Assembly (NCBI RefSeq): GCF_000330505.1
Contig: NW_004440440.1
Coordinates: forward strand, 261,952-307,554
DNA from: Entamoeba invadens IP1
Taxonomy: Eukaryota; Evosea; Mastigamoebida; Endamoebidae
DNA: 45,603 nucleotides
Direction of reading: 5' to 3'
Shown here one piece after another: positions 33,137 to 43,419 of the stretch. Position 1 is the first letter of the stretch. Every line of letters starts with the position of its first letter. A model generated the notes under the pieces. It was not told the origin of the DNA and searched no databases. It was given only the letters and a program-made list of their open reading frames with translations. The position numbers and the translations under genes are program-made.

Positions 33137-35029
33137 TTAGTCTTCTGAAAAGGAATAATCTTCATCATCAAACTCATAGTCGTTTTGTTCTTTTATTGCT
33201 TCGTTGAAAGTAATTTTCTTAGTTGCTCGTTCTATCATTTCTTTCATTTCTATTCTGTAAAGAATTTCTCTTTCTTCTCTTAAAATGGGTTCGATTGTGT
33301 TATTTTCAATTTTCTCCAAGATCTCTGGATATGAATAATCTTCAAACACTTTCTGTCCTGTTTCGTATTTAGAAATATAAATTTTTTTGGTGTTTATATT
33401 TGTGTTGTTAATTTGTTCAAACAACGCTGTTGCAAGATCAGTCAAGTTTTCTATAGTGGTTATATACATCTTTCGAGTGATATTGTTCTTTGCAATAACA
33501 AAACTCTCTGCATGCATGTATTTGAAACCCCATGAATTATTCTGAGGATGCGCTTGAGCATAAATCTGTTTGGCGTGATTCATCACAATAGCACCATAAT
33601 TCTTTTCGACTCTTCGTGGGTAATTCGCATTTTCCATTGTAACTTTGTATAACAACCCATTCCCAAACACTCTAAAATTCCTATTGAAAAGGTTACACTC
33701 AAACGAGTCTGTAAAACTGATCTCAAATGCGTTCTTCTTTGCTTTGTCCAATGCTTTTTGACTCACCACTTTATTTCCAGTATAGTTTTCTTTCGTATTT
33801 ACATCTTCAACTTTGGGGATGAACTCATCGTCAACTCGATCTCTCACTTTCCCATTTAATTTAGGCAAATACCTTCCAACTATGTCTTCGGGAATACAGA
33901 CGTCTTTCACGAACTGTTTCTCAGCAGCAAATTGTTTGATTTTCTCTTCAGACTTTTTCACTCGGTCAAAATAAGAAGCTTTTATATCCAAATCCATGAC
34001 ATGTGAATTCTTGTGGTCCAACACAAGTACGAAGTGAAGTGTATTGTACTTCGTTAAACGTTTCAGTTCATCGTCATGCTCAACAAATTCATCATTCTGC
34101 TTTTGGAGCATTTCTATTTGTTTCATCTTCAATTTAATGATGTTATTAATCGACTCTATTGACTCTTCGTCGTACACAAACTCCTCATTGCCTTCTGTAG
34201 ACATCGTGCTGATTTTGCTTTTGGGATCTTTCAATAGAGTTATTGTCTCTTCCAACGAAGTAATGATAGACTTAACTGTTTTGACATTTCCATCCACTTG
34301 ATTGTACTTTTTAATTCTGATTTTCAAGTCTCTCTCAGGCTTCTCCGCTTCATATTTCTTTTGAATGTTTCTGAGGAACTCGTCGCCTTTCTTTTTGTAG
34401 TCATTCATGAACTTTGCAGCTCTTCGTGTCATGTTATTAAGTAAAGAGAGTCCATAATTGTAGAACAGTGCAATCAAAATTGGTTCTCTTGAGATGCCAA
34501 TTTTGGCTGCGGCGTCGACTAATTCGTAAAACACTTTTTGCGTCTTTTTGGCGGCTGAAAGAACAGTTTTGGACTTTTCTGTCTTGAGACGTTCATCAAG
34601 GTCTTCAGCAATTTTGACGTGTCGTGACTTCCTTTGAATGATAGCAAGTGGTTCTGGGAATGCAGAGAAAAAAGTACCGAGGTTGTACTGAGGAAGATCA
34701 GACTCAATGACTTGAGCAAGTTTCTCTGCTGGAAGTTCTTTTGATTGTTCCAAGCCAATGACCTCGGCGTTAATAACATTAATACATTTATTAATACGTG
34801 CTCTGCGTTGTTTTAATTGTTTTACAAAGGCTGAGTCGCTCTTTTTTATTTCTCGTTGTTCGGCGAGTTTTTCTTCGTCAGTCACTTTTTTGACATACGC
34901 CTTCGACTTTTGGGTGTTGTGTTTGTTGTGAGTTGGCTGGGTGGGTTTGCTGAAGTCGCGTTTTTGATAAAGGGATTTGTCAGAGACACGGAATGGCTTG
35001 GTTCGGATAGGTTTTAATACTGTTTCCAT
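33137..35029 (-). CDS. Unknown coiled-coil protein, 630 residues
   Basis: I do not recognise a family. The frame is intact, starts with ATG at 35029 and ends with TAG at 33137-33139 before AT-rich spacer. Its codon use and G/C are clearly gene-like compared with the flanks. The N-terminus (1-75) is basic and low in hydrophobics (PFRVSDKSLYQKRDF, THNKHNTQKSKAYVKK). Heptad-like Lys/Glu-rich segments at about 45-90, 140-165, 215-245 and 290-330 suggest coiled coils. A more globular segment follows at about 425-560 (FNRNFRVFGNGLLYKVTMEN, WGFKYMHAESFVIAK). The C-terminus is strongly acidic (DYEFDDEDYSFSED). No signal peptide or membrane segment is seen. A cytosolic or nuclear scaffold is possible, but that is inference only. 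Confidence 0.85.
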   Translation of the reverse strand: METVLKPIRTKPFRVSDKSLYQKRDFSKPTQPTHNKHNTQKSKAYVKKVTDEEKLAEQREIKKSDSAFVKQLKQRRARINKCINVINAEVIGLEQSKELPAEKLAQVIESDLPQYNLGTFFSAFPEPLAIIQRKSRHVKIAEDLDERLKTEKSKTVLSAAKKTQKVFYELVDAAAKIGISREPILIALFYNYGLSLLNNMTRRAAKFMNDYKKKGDEFLRNIQKKYEAEKPERDLKIRIKKYNQVDGNVKTVKSIITSLEETITLLKDPKSKISTMSTEGNEEFVYDEESIESINNIIKLKMKQIEMLQKQNDEFVEHDDELKRLTKYNTLHFVLVLDHKNSHVMDLDIKASYFDRVKKSEEKIKQFAAEKQFVKDVCIPEDIVGRYLPKLNGKVRDRVDDEFIPKVEDVNTKENYTGNKVVSQKALDKAKKNAFEISFTDSFECNLFNRNFRVFGNGLLYKVTMENANYPRRVEKNYGAIVMNHAKQIYAQAHPQNNSWGFKYMHAESFVIAKNNITRKMYITTIENLTDLATALFEQINNTNINTKKIYISKYETGQKVFEDYSYPEILEKIENNTIEPILREEREILYRIEMKEMIERATKKITFNEAIKEQNDYEFDDEDYSFSED

Positions 35030-35315
35030 TGAATGAATGTTTGAATTGTTTATTTTTCTGATTTATTATATTCACAACCTGGCATTTAAAGAGTTAGATA
35101 TAAACAATGAAAGTTCGGTAGTTTTTTGAATGATTTTTTTTATAATTTAAATAAACTGATTTATTGGTTTTTGTTGTGAGGTTTTGGAACTAAAATTGTG
35201 TTATACTTATAATTATTAAACTATTAGTTATAAGTGTTTTTATTATAAAAATATTTATGAAAGAAGTATTAACGTTTAACAAACAAATAAATTTAAATAT
35301 TTATTGTTCAAGTTA
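35030..35315. other. Spacer between unknown gene and mobile element
   Basis: Contains the presumed promoter of the minus-strand gene; a TTTAAATGCC sequence (minus strand, about 35088-35097) is the nearest TATA-like string. No other feature is seen. Confidence 0.35.
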
Positions 35316-36586
35316 CAGAAGGAATAATAATTACTTGACAAAGAATAAATTGATTGACAGAAACATAATTGTCCAAAATTCCTTGATAAAGATTTATGGT
35401 TAGTTGTTTTGGGTTTATTTTTTTCGGGAATTACCACTCCTTCATTTTTTATAATTAGAAATTGATAGACAAAAAGTAAGAACAGCGTTTGATTTTTCTG
35501 AAAACGAAAATGGAACTAAACTTTATTAAGAAACGTCTCTTCAAACAATTCAGTTCTGGATCTCCTCCAATTCACCAATTATGAGTGTGAAAAAACCGAG
35601 ACTTTACTGAAGCGCGTCAATGGTACTGCAGTAGACTTGGTGATATTTGTGATATAATACGTAAAAATTTTGACAATTATAAGTAATTTTCTGAATAGAA
35701 ATTGGTTGCTCCAAGTTTCCCGATAACTTAATTTGCTATATTGAATGGTTGATATGACTAACCAACACCAAAGTGCCAACGGAGAAAAAGCGCGTTCTTT
35801 CTTCTACTTTCCAAATCAGGTAAAGTAATTGTTGCCATTTCATCGGGTGGAGTATAGAGTTGTTTGGTTATTGTTGTTAAAAATGTTACAACGTTATTAA
35901 AAAAACTTTGGAAAATGCACGAAACTCTCCAACAAGACGACTTTAATGTGTATTTCAAAAAAAACATATCAGGTGCTCATAATGTTACAAAAATTACACC
36001 TCATCAAGTGGACACATTTGTCTCAACTTGCTCTCTTCTCGATGCCAATTTAAGGAATGATGAATATTTGGCAAAACACAAAGTAATATCTTCAACATTC
36101 TAAACATCTTTTTCTCTGTGAATTGTGATTTTTTTTATTGCTTTGGGTTTTGTTTCTAATATGGTTTTTTATGTTCATCTCCATCGCAGTGTGGTCTTTC
36201 ACTCTACCTTTTTGGGGAGTTTTGAACAACTTCAAAAACTTCGGATATTCAATTATAATTTGAGAAGACACAATATCAACAAGCTTTATCAATATCGTGT
36301 CAAAAAAGAGAAAAACCAACAATTTTAATTGAATAATAATTTTTTATGTGCTTTTTATTTAAATAATTTTTGTGTGTTTTCAGGTCAAGCATTACTGTCG
36401 CAATCATTACTCACATTCCTTCTCATAGCAAACCCAAGTATGTGGTAAAAAACGATTTGTTTTATTTAAGAAATGTAAACAAACCCACCTATGTTGGTTC
36501 TAAAACCTCGATGAAAATTACACTGTAATTAAAAAATAGAAATTTGCCATCCTTTTTTCTTTGTCAAGTAGTTATTCAGCCTTCTG
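35316..36586 (-). mobile_element. 1.27-kb element with 30-bp terminal inverted repeats (copy 2)
   Basis: Left end 35316-35345 begins CAGAAGGAATAATAATTACT; right end 36557-36586, read inward, begins CAGAAGGCTGAATAACTACT. Both continue TGACAAAGAA, matching at 26 of 30 bases. Between them is the sequence shared in inverted orientation with 23500-24597. Protein-like remnants on the minus strand (KNHIRNKTQSNKKNHNSQRK, RKNALFLRWHFGVG, WRIGGDPELNCLKRRFL) show stops and frame changes. No clear target-site duplication is visible. Superfamily unassigned. Confidence 0.8.
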
Positions 36587-37778
36587 AATTCGTATAAGAA
36601 ACGATTCTAATAATTATAAAAGGACAATAATTAATGATATATTTTAATTTAAAAAGAACTATTTCAATCAAGTTTTTTATTATTTTATTGTTTTCATTCT
36701 TTATTTCTAAATTATTTTTTAATTTTTGTTGTTGTGTGAATAACATTTTCAAAATGTTTTCACAACAAAAATTATTTAATTGAATACATTTGATGATTAG
36801 TGGTATTTTGCCAAATATAGAACCCCAAAAAGATGTTATAAAATCTCACCAATTTTATCTGTTATCTTATATATAAAAATATTTTTTTTCATTTTTTAAT
36901 TAATATGTAGTAATAAATGGAAATTTATTAATTATTTTTAAAAAATACTTTTTAAATAATTCAAAATCAATTTTATTTTTTTGCCTTTGTTTTTAAAATA
37001 AAATTTGATTGATTTTTTATAATAAAATCTGTCTAAAACGTTGTCCGCTTGGCAATAATTTACACAAAACAAAATTAAAAACTTGTTAATAAAAAATTTT
37101 GAAACCCTAGCAAAAATTGTGAAACAATGTTTTTGAAACGTTTCTAATTGTTTTCCGAAATATTCCAGTTTAGATGGTCTAAAAATGCCCGGACAACGTT
37201 AGAAAACGTTGTCACATTTAATAATTTTGAATGTAAAGACGGTACCGTCCTTTCCCACCCTCACCCCGTTTACCAAAAAAATAATTGCCGCGAGTGTTTT
37301 TTGAAGGAAGTCCACCTTTCAGCCACTGTATTTGCGTTCCTATGTCACCCACTTTCTTTGTCCATACTATGTTGACTCGTTTGTGGTTCCTGTGCTTTTG
37401 GGTCACGGTGGATCCACGCTAATTTTACATGAAATTGTGTAATAATTGGACAAATAAAAACAATCGGGTTTGTCTTTTTGGGTATTGTTATCGATGTTCC
37501 GTTACACACTATTTACTGGTTATTGTTTGGCAAATGCAATGATTTACTTTAGTTTTAATATAATTGGAATTATAATATAATATGTTTATTAGTTAATGTT
37601 GGTCATTGTAGATCTAAATATAAAAAAATATAATTAACATTTTTTTACTTAAATGTTTTAATTTAAAAACAGTCAAATTTTATTATTTATATTTTAATAC
37701 ACACTTGTGTAATAAAACTAAAAATAATATTACAAATATATCATATTATACCTTTTTACACACATATTTTCACAGATT
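36587..37778. other. Spacer with a small inverted repeat and a GC-richer patch
   Basis: 37032-37047 (TCTAAAACGTTGTCCG) and 37190-37203 (CGGACAACGTTAGA) are near-perfect inverted copies 172 bp apart end to end, perhaps a tiny element. ACAACGTT/AACGTTGT (37193-37212) forms a local palindrome. 37230-37415 is richer in G/C and includes the palindrome GACGGTACCGTC. The string GCCTTTGTTTTTAAAATAAA near 36983 is nearly identical to one near 25003. No gene is supported. Confidence 0.4.
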
Positions 37779-38291
37779 TTATTCGACATAAATTGCGTTT
37801 AAAATTTCCATGACTCTTTTTTTGGTTAAAAAAACTTTTTCTTTTGTTTTTAATTTTTCGAAACAGTCATTCCATATTTTTGTTCCTAAATTAATGATCA
37901 TATCTCTTTCTATAATTCTTCCATCGGGCATTTGAATAAAAACGTTTCCTCGTATACCTTCTCTGTTTTCATTCTCGTAATATACCACAAAACCTTCGTT
38001 AAATAATATATCTTCCAATAAATGCAAAACTTCTCTCTTTTTTTCATTTACTACTTTACGATGTGCTGTTGTTGCATTAAAGCCATTTTTGATAAATAAA
38101 TTCAGCTTTTCATTAAGCCTAATTTTCACATACTTTTTGACATCGAAAGTATACAATTCTTCACTAAAGTTTATAAAATTAACACATAAGAATTCGCGAC
38201 TAAGTTTACTCTGTTTCTTTTGTTTTGTTAGTTCTATTTCTGCTTTGGTTGCTATAAATGCAAGTAAGGCACATTGGAGATTAGATATCAT
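37779..38291 (-). CDS. Small unknown protein, 170 residues
   Basis: I do not recognise this gene. ATG at 38291 and a stop at 37779-37781 define an intact frame in otherwise AT-rich sequence. The protein is rich in Lys, Glu, Asn and Phe. It has predicted-helical charged stretches (about 15-30, 55-95 and 135-160) and a central patch that could form a beta hairpin (FVVYYENENREGIRGNVFIQ, MPDGRIIERDMIINLG). No signal peptide; the first ten residues are only mildly hydrophobic. No TATA-like box is evident upstream, and an ATG-R-stop mini-frame lies just before the start. It could be a lineage-specific gene or part of an old mobile element; moderate confidence that it is expressed. Confidence 0.5.
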   Translation of the reverse strand: MISNLQCALLAFIATKAEIELTKQKKQSKLSREFLCVNFINFSEELYTFDVKKYVKIRLNEKLNLFIKNGFNATTAHRKVVNEKKREVLHLLEDILFNEGFVVYYENENREGIRGNVFIQMPDGRIIERDMIINLGTKIWNDCFEKLKTKEKVFLTKKRVMEILNAIYVE

Positions 38292-40474
38292 AGTACGCTC
38301 TCTAACGCATTGATTTTTTTTCTCTGATTCTCGATTTTGTCGACATATTCTTAATTTTTTTAGTTTATTTAAAATAAATTAAATAGGTGTTTTTCTTCAT
38401 TTTTTGATAAAACAAATAAAGACTGACCCTGGTGTTTGATTTTTGATTAATTTTTAAAATAATTTGTAATGACCAATTAAAAAAGTTTAAAAACATAAAA
38501 TGATTTGATGAAATATCGACAATTCTTAATTTATAATAACTACACAAAAATTGATATTTTTATATCAAGTATCAACTATTCCATATCAATAAAAATTACA
38601 ATAAAAATAGAATTGAGTAGTTATGAAAAATTGATGAGGTTTTTTTAATATATTTTATTGACACATGAAATGTTTATAAATTTTAAAATAAAAATATAAA
38701 AAATGTTTTAACACTCAAGTTACAATTTTTAAATAAATTATTTTTAAAATCGAGATTACATTTTTGATTGTTTTGGCTTGATATTGTCATTGTAATATTT
38801 AAAAGGGTCTAATAATTGACTGAAATTATCATTTTGTTTTTGTATTACTATTAAAACAACAACAAAACGGAATTGTTTAACTAAACACTTAACTTGCTTC
38901 TTATTTTAATTTTTGGGTACACTCTTTTAAGTTGTGTTAAAATTTATAACTAAAAATGAACAAAGTCGGTTCAAATCGTTTTTCTAAGAGGTGTGTAATA
39001 AATTCAATATTTTAATAAATATAATCTTATTATTATAAATATTTCAATAATTACACCAATTGTTTTAAAAACAAATGGAAACATTCCAAAAATAATTAAA
39101 TATGAATACGATATTTTAAAATGACTTTAAACTTTATTCAATTTATTATCTGAGACGGAAATTCTAAATTATTTTTATTTAAACACACATTTTTATTTTA
39201 AATTTTTATCAAATCTGAATATTGATACCATATTGAAAATATAATATCAATGTTTTCAACATTATACTTATAATTAATTTAAACAAGTAAAAGTCAATTT
39301 AAAGTTATCACAATCAATATTAATTGTATAAAAACGATTTTGGAATTCATTTCAATTATACTTGTTCAAAAATATTTACTTAATAGAATGATAATTGTTG
39401 ATGTGTTTTATTATACATAAATGAAAACAATCACAATTTTTGTAATAATGTTCTATAAATTAAATTATATATATTTACATTGTCATTATATTATTATTTT
39501 AATTTGAATCTTATTGTTATAAAAATTATATTACAAATGATTGTATTATTGATAAAATAACAAAAATATTGTTATAATTATGTTATTTTTTGTATAAACT
39601 TTGTTGTCAACATGAAACTTCACATAAATGTAGTTAATAATAAGGCAAAAGCATAAATATTTATATTTCGATATATATTATATCAAAGTTAAAAACAATA
39701 TTAAAATATAATTTGATTCTTATTCATTGTTATTTGATATATAATACACTCTTGATAATTTATACAGTGAATTAATTATTGTTAAAACAAACAATAATAT
39801 TTTATTGATATTCAGGTATGTGTGTTAAATTTAAAATTATTTTGATTATATCGACAGTTTTAAATTTAAGATTGTTTAATAGTTTGTTTGATTTGTGTAC
39901 AACACTTTACAACGCTCATGAAAACATCAAGAAATATAGTAAAAAACAATTATTAGTTTTATAATCTGCTTGTTTAAAAAAAGATTAAAATTTAAACATG
40001 TAAAATGTATATCATTTTACATGTAATTGTTAATTAAAATAAATACTAAATTTAAGATTTTAATATATAATTATCATAAAATGATAAAGAAAAATAAACT
40101 AAATTATGTTATAAAGTTGAAACAATTTACAATGTTTTTAAAGAATATATAAGAATAATAAATAGAATGAATATGAATAAATTGGGTCTTCTTTCGTGTT
40201 TGTTTTTAATATGTTTTGTGGCACTTCGTGGATGATTTTACTTTTATAAAATTATACATAAACCTTAATAATAAATTTAATTATAATATAGTATTTCGTA
40301 ATAATACAAAAATCTAATATTTGTTAACAATTAAATTAATTGAAAAAATTGAATAAAAGTAGTTATATTTATAAAAAAATAATAATTTAGAATATTATAA
40401 TATTTATATTTACTTTTAATAAAAAAATGTAAATTTGATTCAATTCATCACTAGACTTAACTAAAAAAGCTAAA
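38292..40474. other. Long AT-rich gene-free stretch
   Basis: No gene, RNA or transposon end is recognised. A 12-bp A/T-only inverted repeat (TTAAATTTAAAA/TTTTAAATTTAA) lies near 39828-39866, of little weight in such sequence. Confidence 0.5.
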
Positions 40475-40969
40475 ATGACTTCTTTGCAGATGGTAATGCC
40501 TAATGGAACTTCTGCAGACGGGTTTGACTCCATATACATCACTCCAATATCATACTTTCAATACCTCCCAAATAATAAATTGTATGATATGTGTGGGTAT
40601 GTCTTAGACATCAGTGGAGTCGAGAAGTCAAAAGATGCAACCGACAAAAGACACGTCTTAGTCGTTGATTGGACTTGCCACACTGTCTTAATAAAGTTTA
40701 AAGCAATTGACATGAAAATTGTTGAATCGCTCAAGAAAGGTAAAATTTATGTGTTTGAAGGAGTTCAGTTAAAACAGAAAAAACACAAGGAAATGGTGTG
40801 GATGAGTGGTGTGTCAAAACTTATTGATGAAGACTCCAAGAACTATAAAGAAGTTAAAATGACAAAAAGAGTTGTAGAAACCAATAGTAAATCAAATGAA
40901 GGTTTTGACCTGTCACAAGATAAGCTTGCTTACTTAGAAAAAGGTGGAATAAATTGGAATTTGTATTGA
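40475..40969 (+). CDS. Probable OB-fold nucleic-acid-binding protein
   Basis: An intact 164-residue frame from ATG 40475. The middle shows the strand order of an OB fold like those of the RPA group: MCGYVLDISGVEKS (about 39-52), RHVLVVDWTCHTVLIKFKA (about 59-77), LKKGKIYVFEGVQLK (about 86-100), then MVWMSGVSKLI (about 107-117). The pattern is G-x-V-x-D-I-S, a D-x-T-type strand, a helix (DMKIVESL) and K-G-K-x-Y-x-F-x-G. The C-terminus is charged and ends GGINWNLY. Such folds usually bind single-stranded nucleic acid or act as subunits in RPA-like complexes. The assignment is from pattern only, so another small beta-barrel is possible. The neighbours give no functional hint. Confidence 0.6.
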   Translation: MTSLQMVMPNGTSADGFDSIYITPISYFQYLPNNKLYDMCGYVLDISGVEKSKDATDKRHVLVVDWTCHTVLIKFKAIDMKIVESLKKGKIYVFEGVQLKQKKHKEMVWMSGVSKLIDEDSKNYKEVKMTKRVVETNSKSNEGFDLSQDKLAYLEKGGINWNLY

Positions 40970-41542
40970 AGTAATTTACAATACTCATTTATACGTTTTT
41001 ATAATTTGTATAATATTAAGTATATTACAAATATATTTGAACTACAAATGATGTTTATTTAATGGTGATTAGTTTTAACAATAAATATAAAAACGTTTAA
41101 ATACATTGGTGCCATCTAAAATTTTATTATTAAAACAATTTAGTTCTGTCATTCACACACAATAGAATCATATTGTATATATTATTATTCACAAATGGAA
41201 TTTGTACGAATAAATATTTTTAAAAGAAATTATTGTAAACGACAAAAGAATAATTTTATGTGTTATAAATTAATGTTAATAACATAGACAACAGCACAAT
41301 GTATTAGTATAATTATAGTTATTCAAAAGATTTATTGAAACTGTCATTTTTGATAAAAATTGTTATTTTAAACTTAATTATTTTTTGTATGACTTTGAAA
41401 CAAATGTTGTTATTATTGTGAAAAACATGATTTTTTTGTCGAAACCTATATCTAAATTTTTGGATCAAACAAAGAAAATATCGATTGTAACATTTTAGAA
41501 ACACACAAAAATTGTTTTTTAATAAGAATTTGATAAAGAAAA
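40970..41542. other. AT-rich intergenic region
   Basis: No gene seen; it ends at the putative promoter of the LRR gene. Confidence 0.4.
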
Positions 41543-41550
41543 ATTTAAAG
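41543..41550 (+). promoter_or_regulatory. TATA-like box of the LRR gene
   Basis: ATTTAAAG, matching the last eight bases of the Entamoeba box GTATTTAAAG, lies about 30 bases before ATG 41580. Confidence 0.4.
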
Positions 41551-41579
41551 TAAAATATAAAAAACTTGATTTCTAAAAG

Positions 41580-42950
41580 ATGAGTTCCCTTGATGGATAT
41601 CACATTATGATCATTTCTCAACACTTCAAATCAATTCAAGATTTGAAAAACATCGAATTTGTAAATAAGAAATATAAAGAAAATATGGCAAAGTTCCATT
41701 TTAACCCTATTCCACTTAACAAAACAACAATAAAATATTTTCCAAATATAGAAACATTAAATCTTTGGAATGATAAGGCTGAGTGTTTTGGTAACAATTT
41801 AATAAACACTAACACGACTTCTGTACAATCAAAGACCAAATTTTATCGGATTAATGTGTGGTTTGAAGTTGATTACAGTACATTTAATAACCATCAAAAT
41901 ACAGAATTTTCATTTAAAAGTGTTGTATACACAAAACAAGACCGTCTCAAATTTGGAGATGTTATACCAAACAACATTATCAAATTACGTTCCGAGTGTT
42001 TTGATCACAGTTCAGTTTCTTCTTTAATTATTCCCAATACAGTTACTTTTCTTGAAAGCAATTGTTGTTCGGGTTGCTCCAAATTGAAATCAATTAAATT
42101 GTCAAACACATTAAAAGTGATGGATTATGACTGCTTTTCATTTAACGGTGTTTTAGAGTCAATTGAAATTCCCAGTAGTGTCACACAACTTGGAGCGTGT
42201 GCGTTCTCAAGATGTTCGGCTTTGACTTCACTGACCATTTCCAAGTCACTTAACATCTTAGAAGACTTCACTTTTCACAAATGTTTTAGTTTACAAAACA
42301 TCGTGTTTCCTTCGTCACTTCATTCAATCGGTAAAGAGTGTTTTAGCTTCTGTATGTCGCTTCAGACAATTGAAATACCAAATGTCACAAATTGTATTGA
42401 ACAAAAGTCTTTTGCTTATTGTGACAAACTTTCTTCGGTAAAAATAAGAGGAAAAGTGAAGGACCTCAAAGCCGAGTGTTTTTTATATTGCAGTGCATTG
42501 ACGTCGTTTGCTCTGCCAAAGCACGTGACTCGCATTTATAACAACTGCTTTCAGGGGTGTACAAGTTTGTGTAAAATTACACTTTCAACTAAAATTAAAG
42601 TGCTGAGTTGGGGATGCTTTCAGAGGTGTTCAAGTTTGGAGCATTTTGATGTTCCAACAACAGTGACATGCATTGAATGTTTTTGTTTCTGGGAGTGCAT
42701 TAATCTACAAAAAGTTGTTTTACCAAATGGGTTCGTAAAACTAGATGATTCATGTTTTTGTGGGTGCTCAAAGTTGGTTACAATTAAAATACCAAGTACA
42801 GTTAAATCTTTAGGAACAGAATGTTTCAAAGAATGTACTTCTCTTACTATTTTTGTTCCTAAAACAGTCACGTCTATTGGTAAAAAGTGTTTTCTAAAAT
42901 GTAAAAAGGTTGTTAGTGAAAACGGAAATAACGAATGTTGCATTTCGTAA
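41580..42950 (+). CDS. BspA-like leucine-rich-repeat protein with CaaX-like end
   Basis: An intact 456-residue member of the BspA-like (Treponema-pallidum-type LRR) family that is expanded in Entamoeba. The N-terminal domain (about 1-125) has the family block LDGYHIMIISQHF, FHFNPIPL, YFPNIETLNLW. About 13 repeats of 23 residues follow from residue 139 to about 440, pattern (x)2-C-F-x2-C-x-x-L-x-x-I-x-(I/L)-P-x-x-V-x-x-(I/L); for example ECFKECTSLTIFVPKTVTSI. The last four residues are CCIS, a plausible CaaX prenylation box. A prenylation signal has been described for an E. histolytica BspA-like surface protein, so membrane attachment is reasonable but inferred. The repeats are well diverged, unlike the near-identical 69-bp units of the broken relative at 3806-4762. 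No signal peptide is seen. Confidence 0.93.
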   Translation: MSSLDGYHIMIISQHFKSIQDLKNIEFVNKKYKENMAKFHFNPIPLNKTTIKYFPNIETLNLWNDKAECFGNNLINTNTTSVQSKTKFYRINVWFEVDYSTFNNHQNTEFSFKSVVYTKQDRLKFGDVIPNNIIKLRSECFDHSSVSSLIIPNTVTFLESNCCSGCSKLKSIKLSNTLKVMDYDCFSFNGVLESIEIPSSVTQLGACAFSRCSALTSLTISKSLNILEDFTFHKCFSLQNIVFPSSLHSIGKECFSFCMSLQTIEIPNVTNCIEQKSFAYCDKLSSVKIRGKVKDLKAECFLYCSALTSFALPKHVTRIYNNCFQGCTSLCKITLSTKIKVLSWGCFQRCSSLEHFDVPTTVTCIECFCFWECINLQKVVLPNGFVKLDDSCFCGCSKLVTIKIPSTVKSLGTECFKECTSLTIFVPKTVTSIGKKCFLKCKKVVSENGNNECCIS

Positions 42951-43419
42951 TTAATTTAATAGATATTTTTAATAAATTGTTTTCGTTGTTATTATTAAAA
43001 AATATTAAATTGTTTATCGAATCGTAAAGACATGAATTTTATAAAAACATCGAATCCACAAAAATTATATCACTTAACATAAAAATTAATTATGTTAAGT
43101 TATAATAATATTTCAAATATTCACAACAATCTTTTTTGCCTTTCAAAAAACATAAAAAGTAAAATGAATTTTTGATTTAATATTTAGTTTATTGACTTAC
43201 TAAAAGACCAATAATGTATGATTGAAAAAAGCGCAGAAAAAAAAAACGGTTTGATCTAAAAAATCACCCAAGGTACAAGTTATAGTTTTATACCAAAATG
43301 AAAGATTTCATATATATAATTTATATATTTTATAACCTTTATTAAATTATTATTTTTTTAATTGTTGTTTGATTAAAACAAACAAATGTAAAATATTGAA
43401 AAAAGGAGAGTAAACGTGT
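42951..43419. other. AT-rich space between convergent genes
   Basis: The LRR gene and the actin-like gene converge here; no other feature is seen. Confidence 0.4.

Noticed and set aside
39822..39866. Intron-like GTATGT ... CAG string
   Set aside because: No coding sequence flanks it, and in A/T-rich DNA such strings arise by chance.
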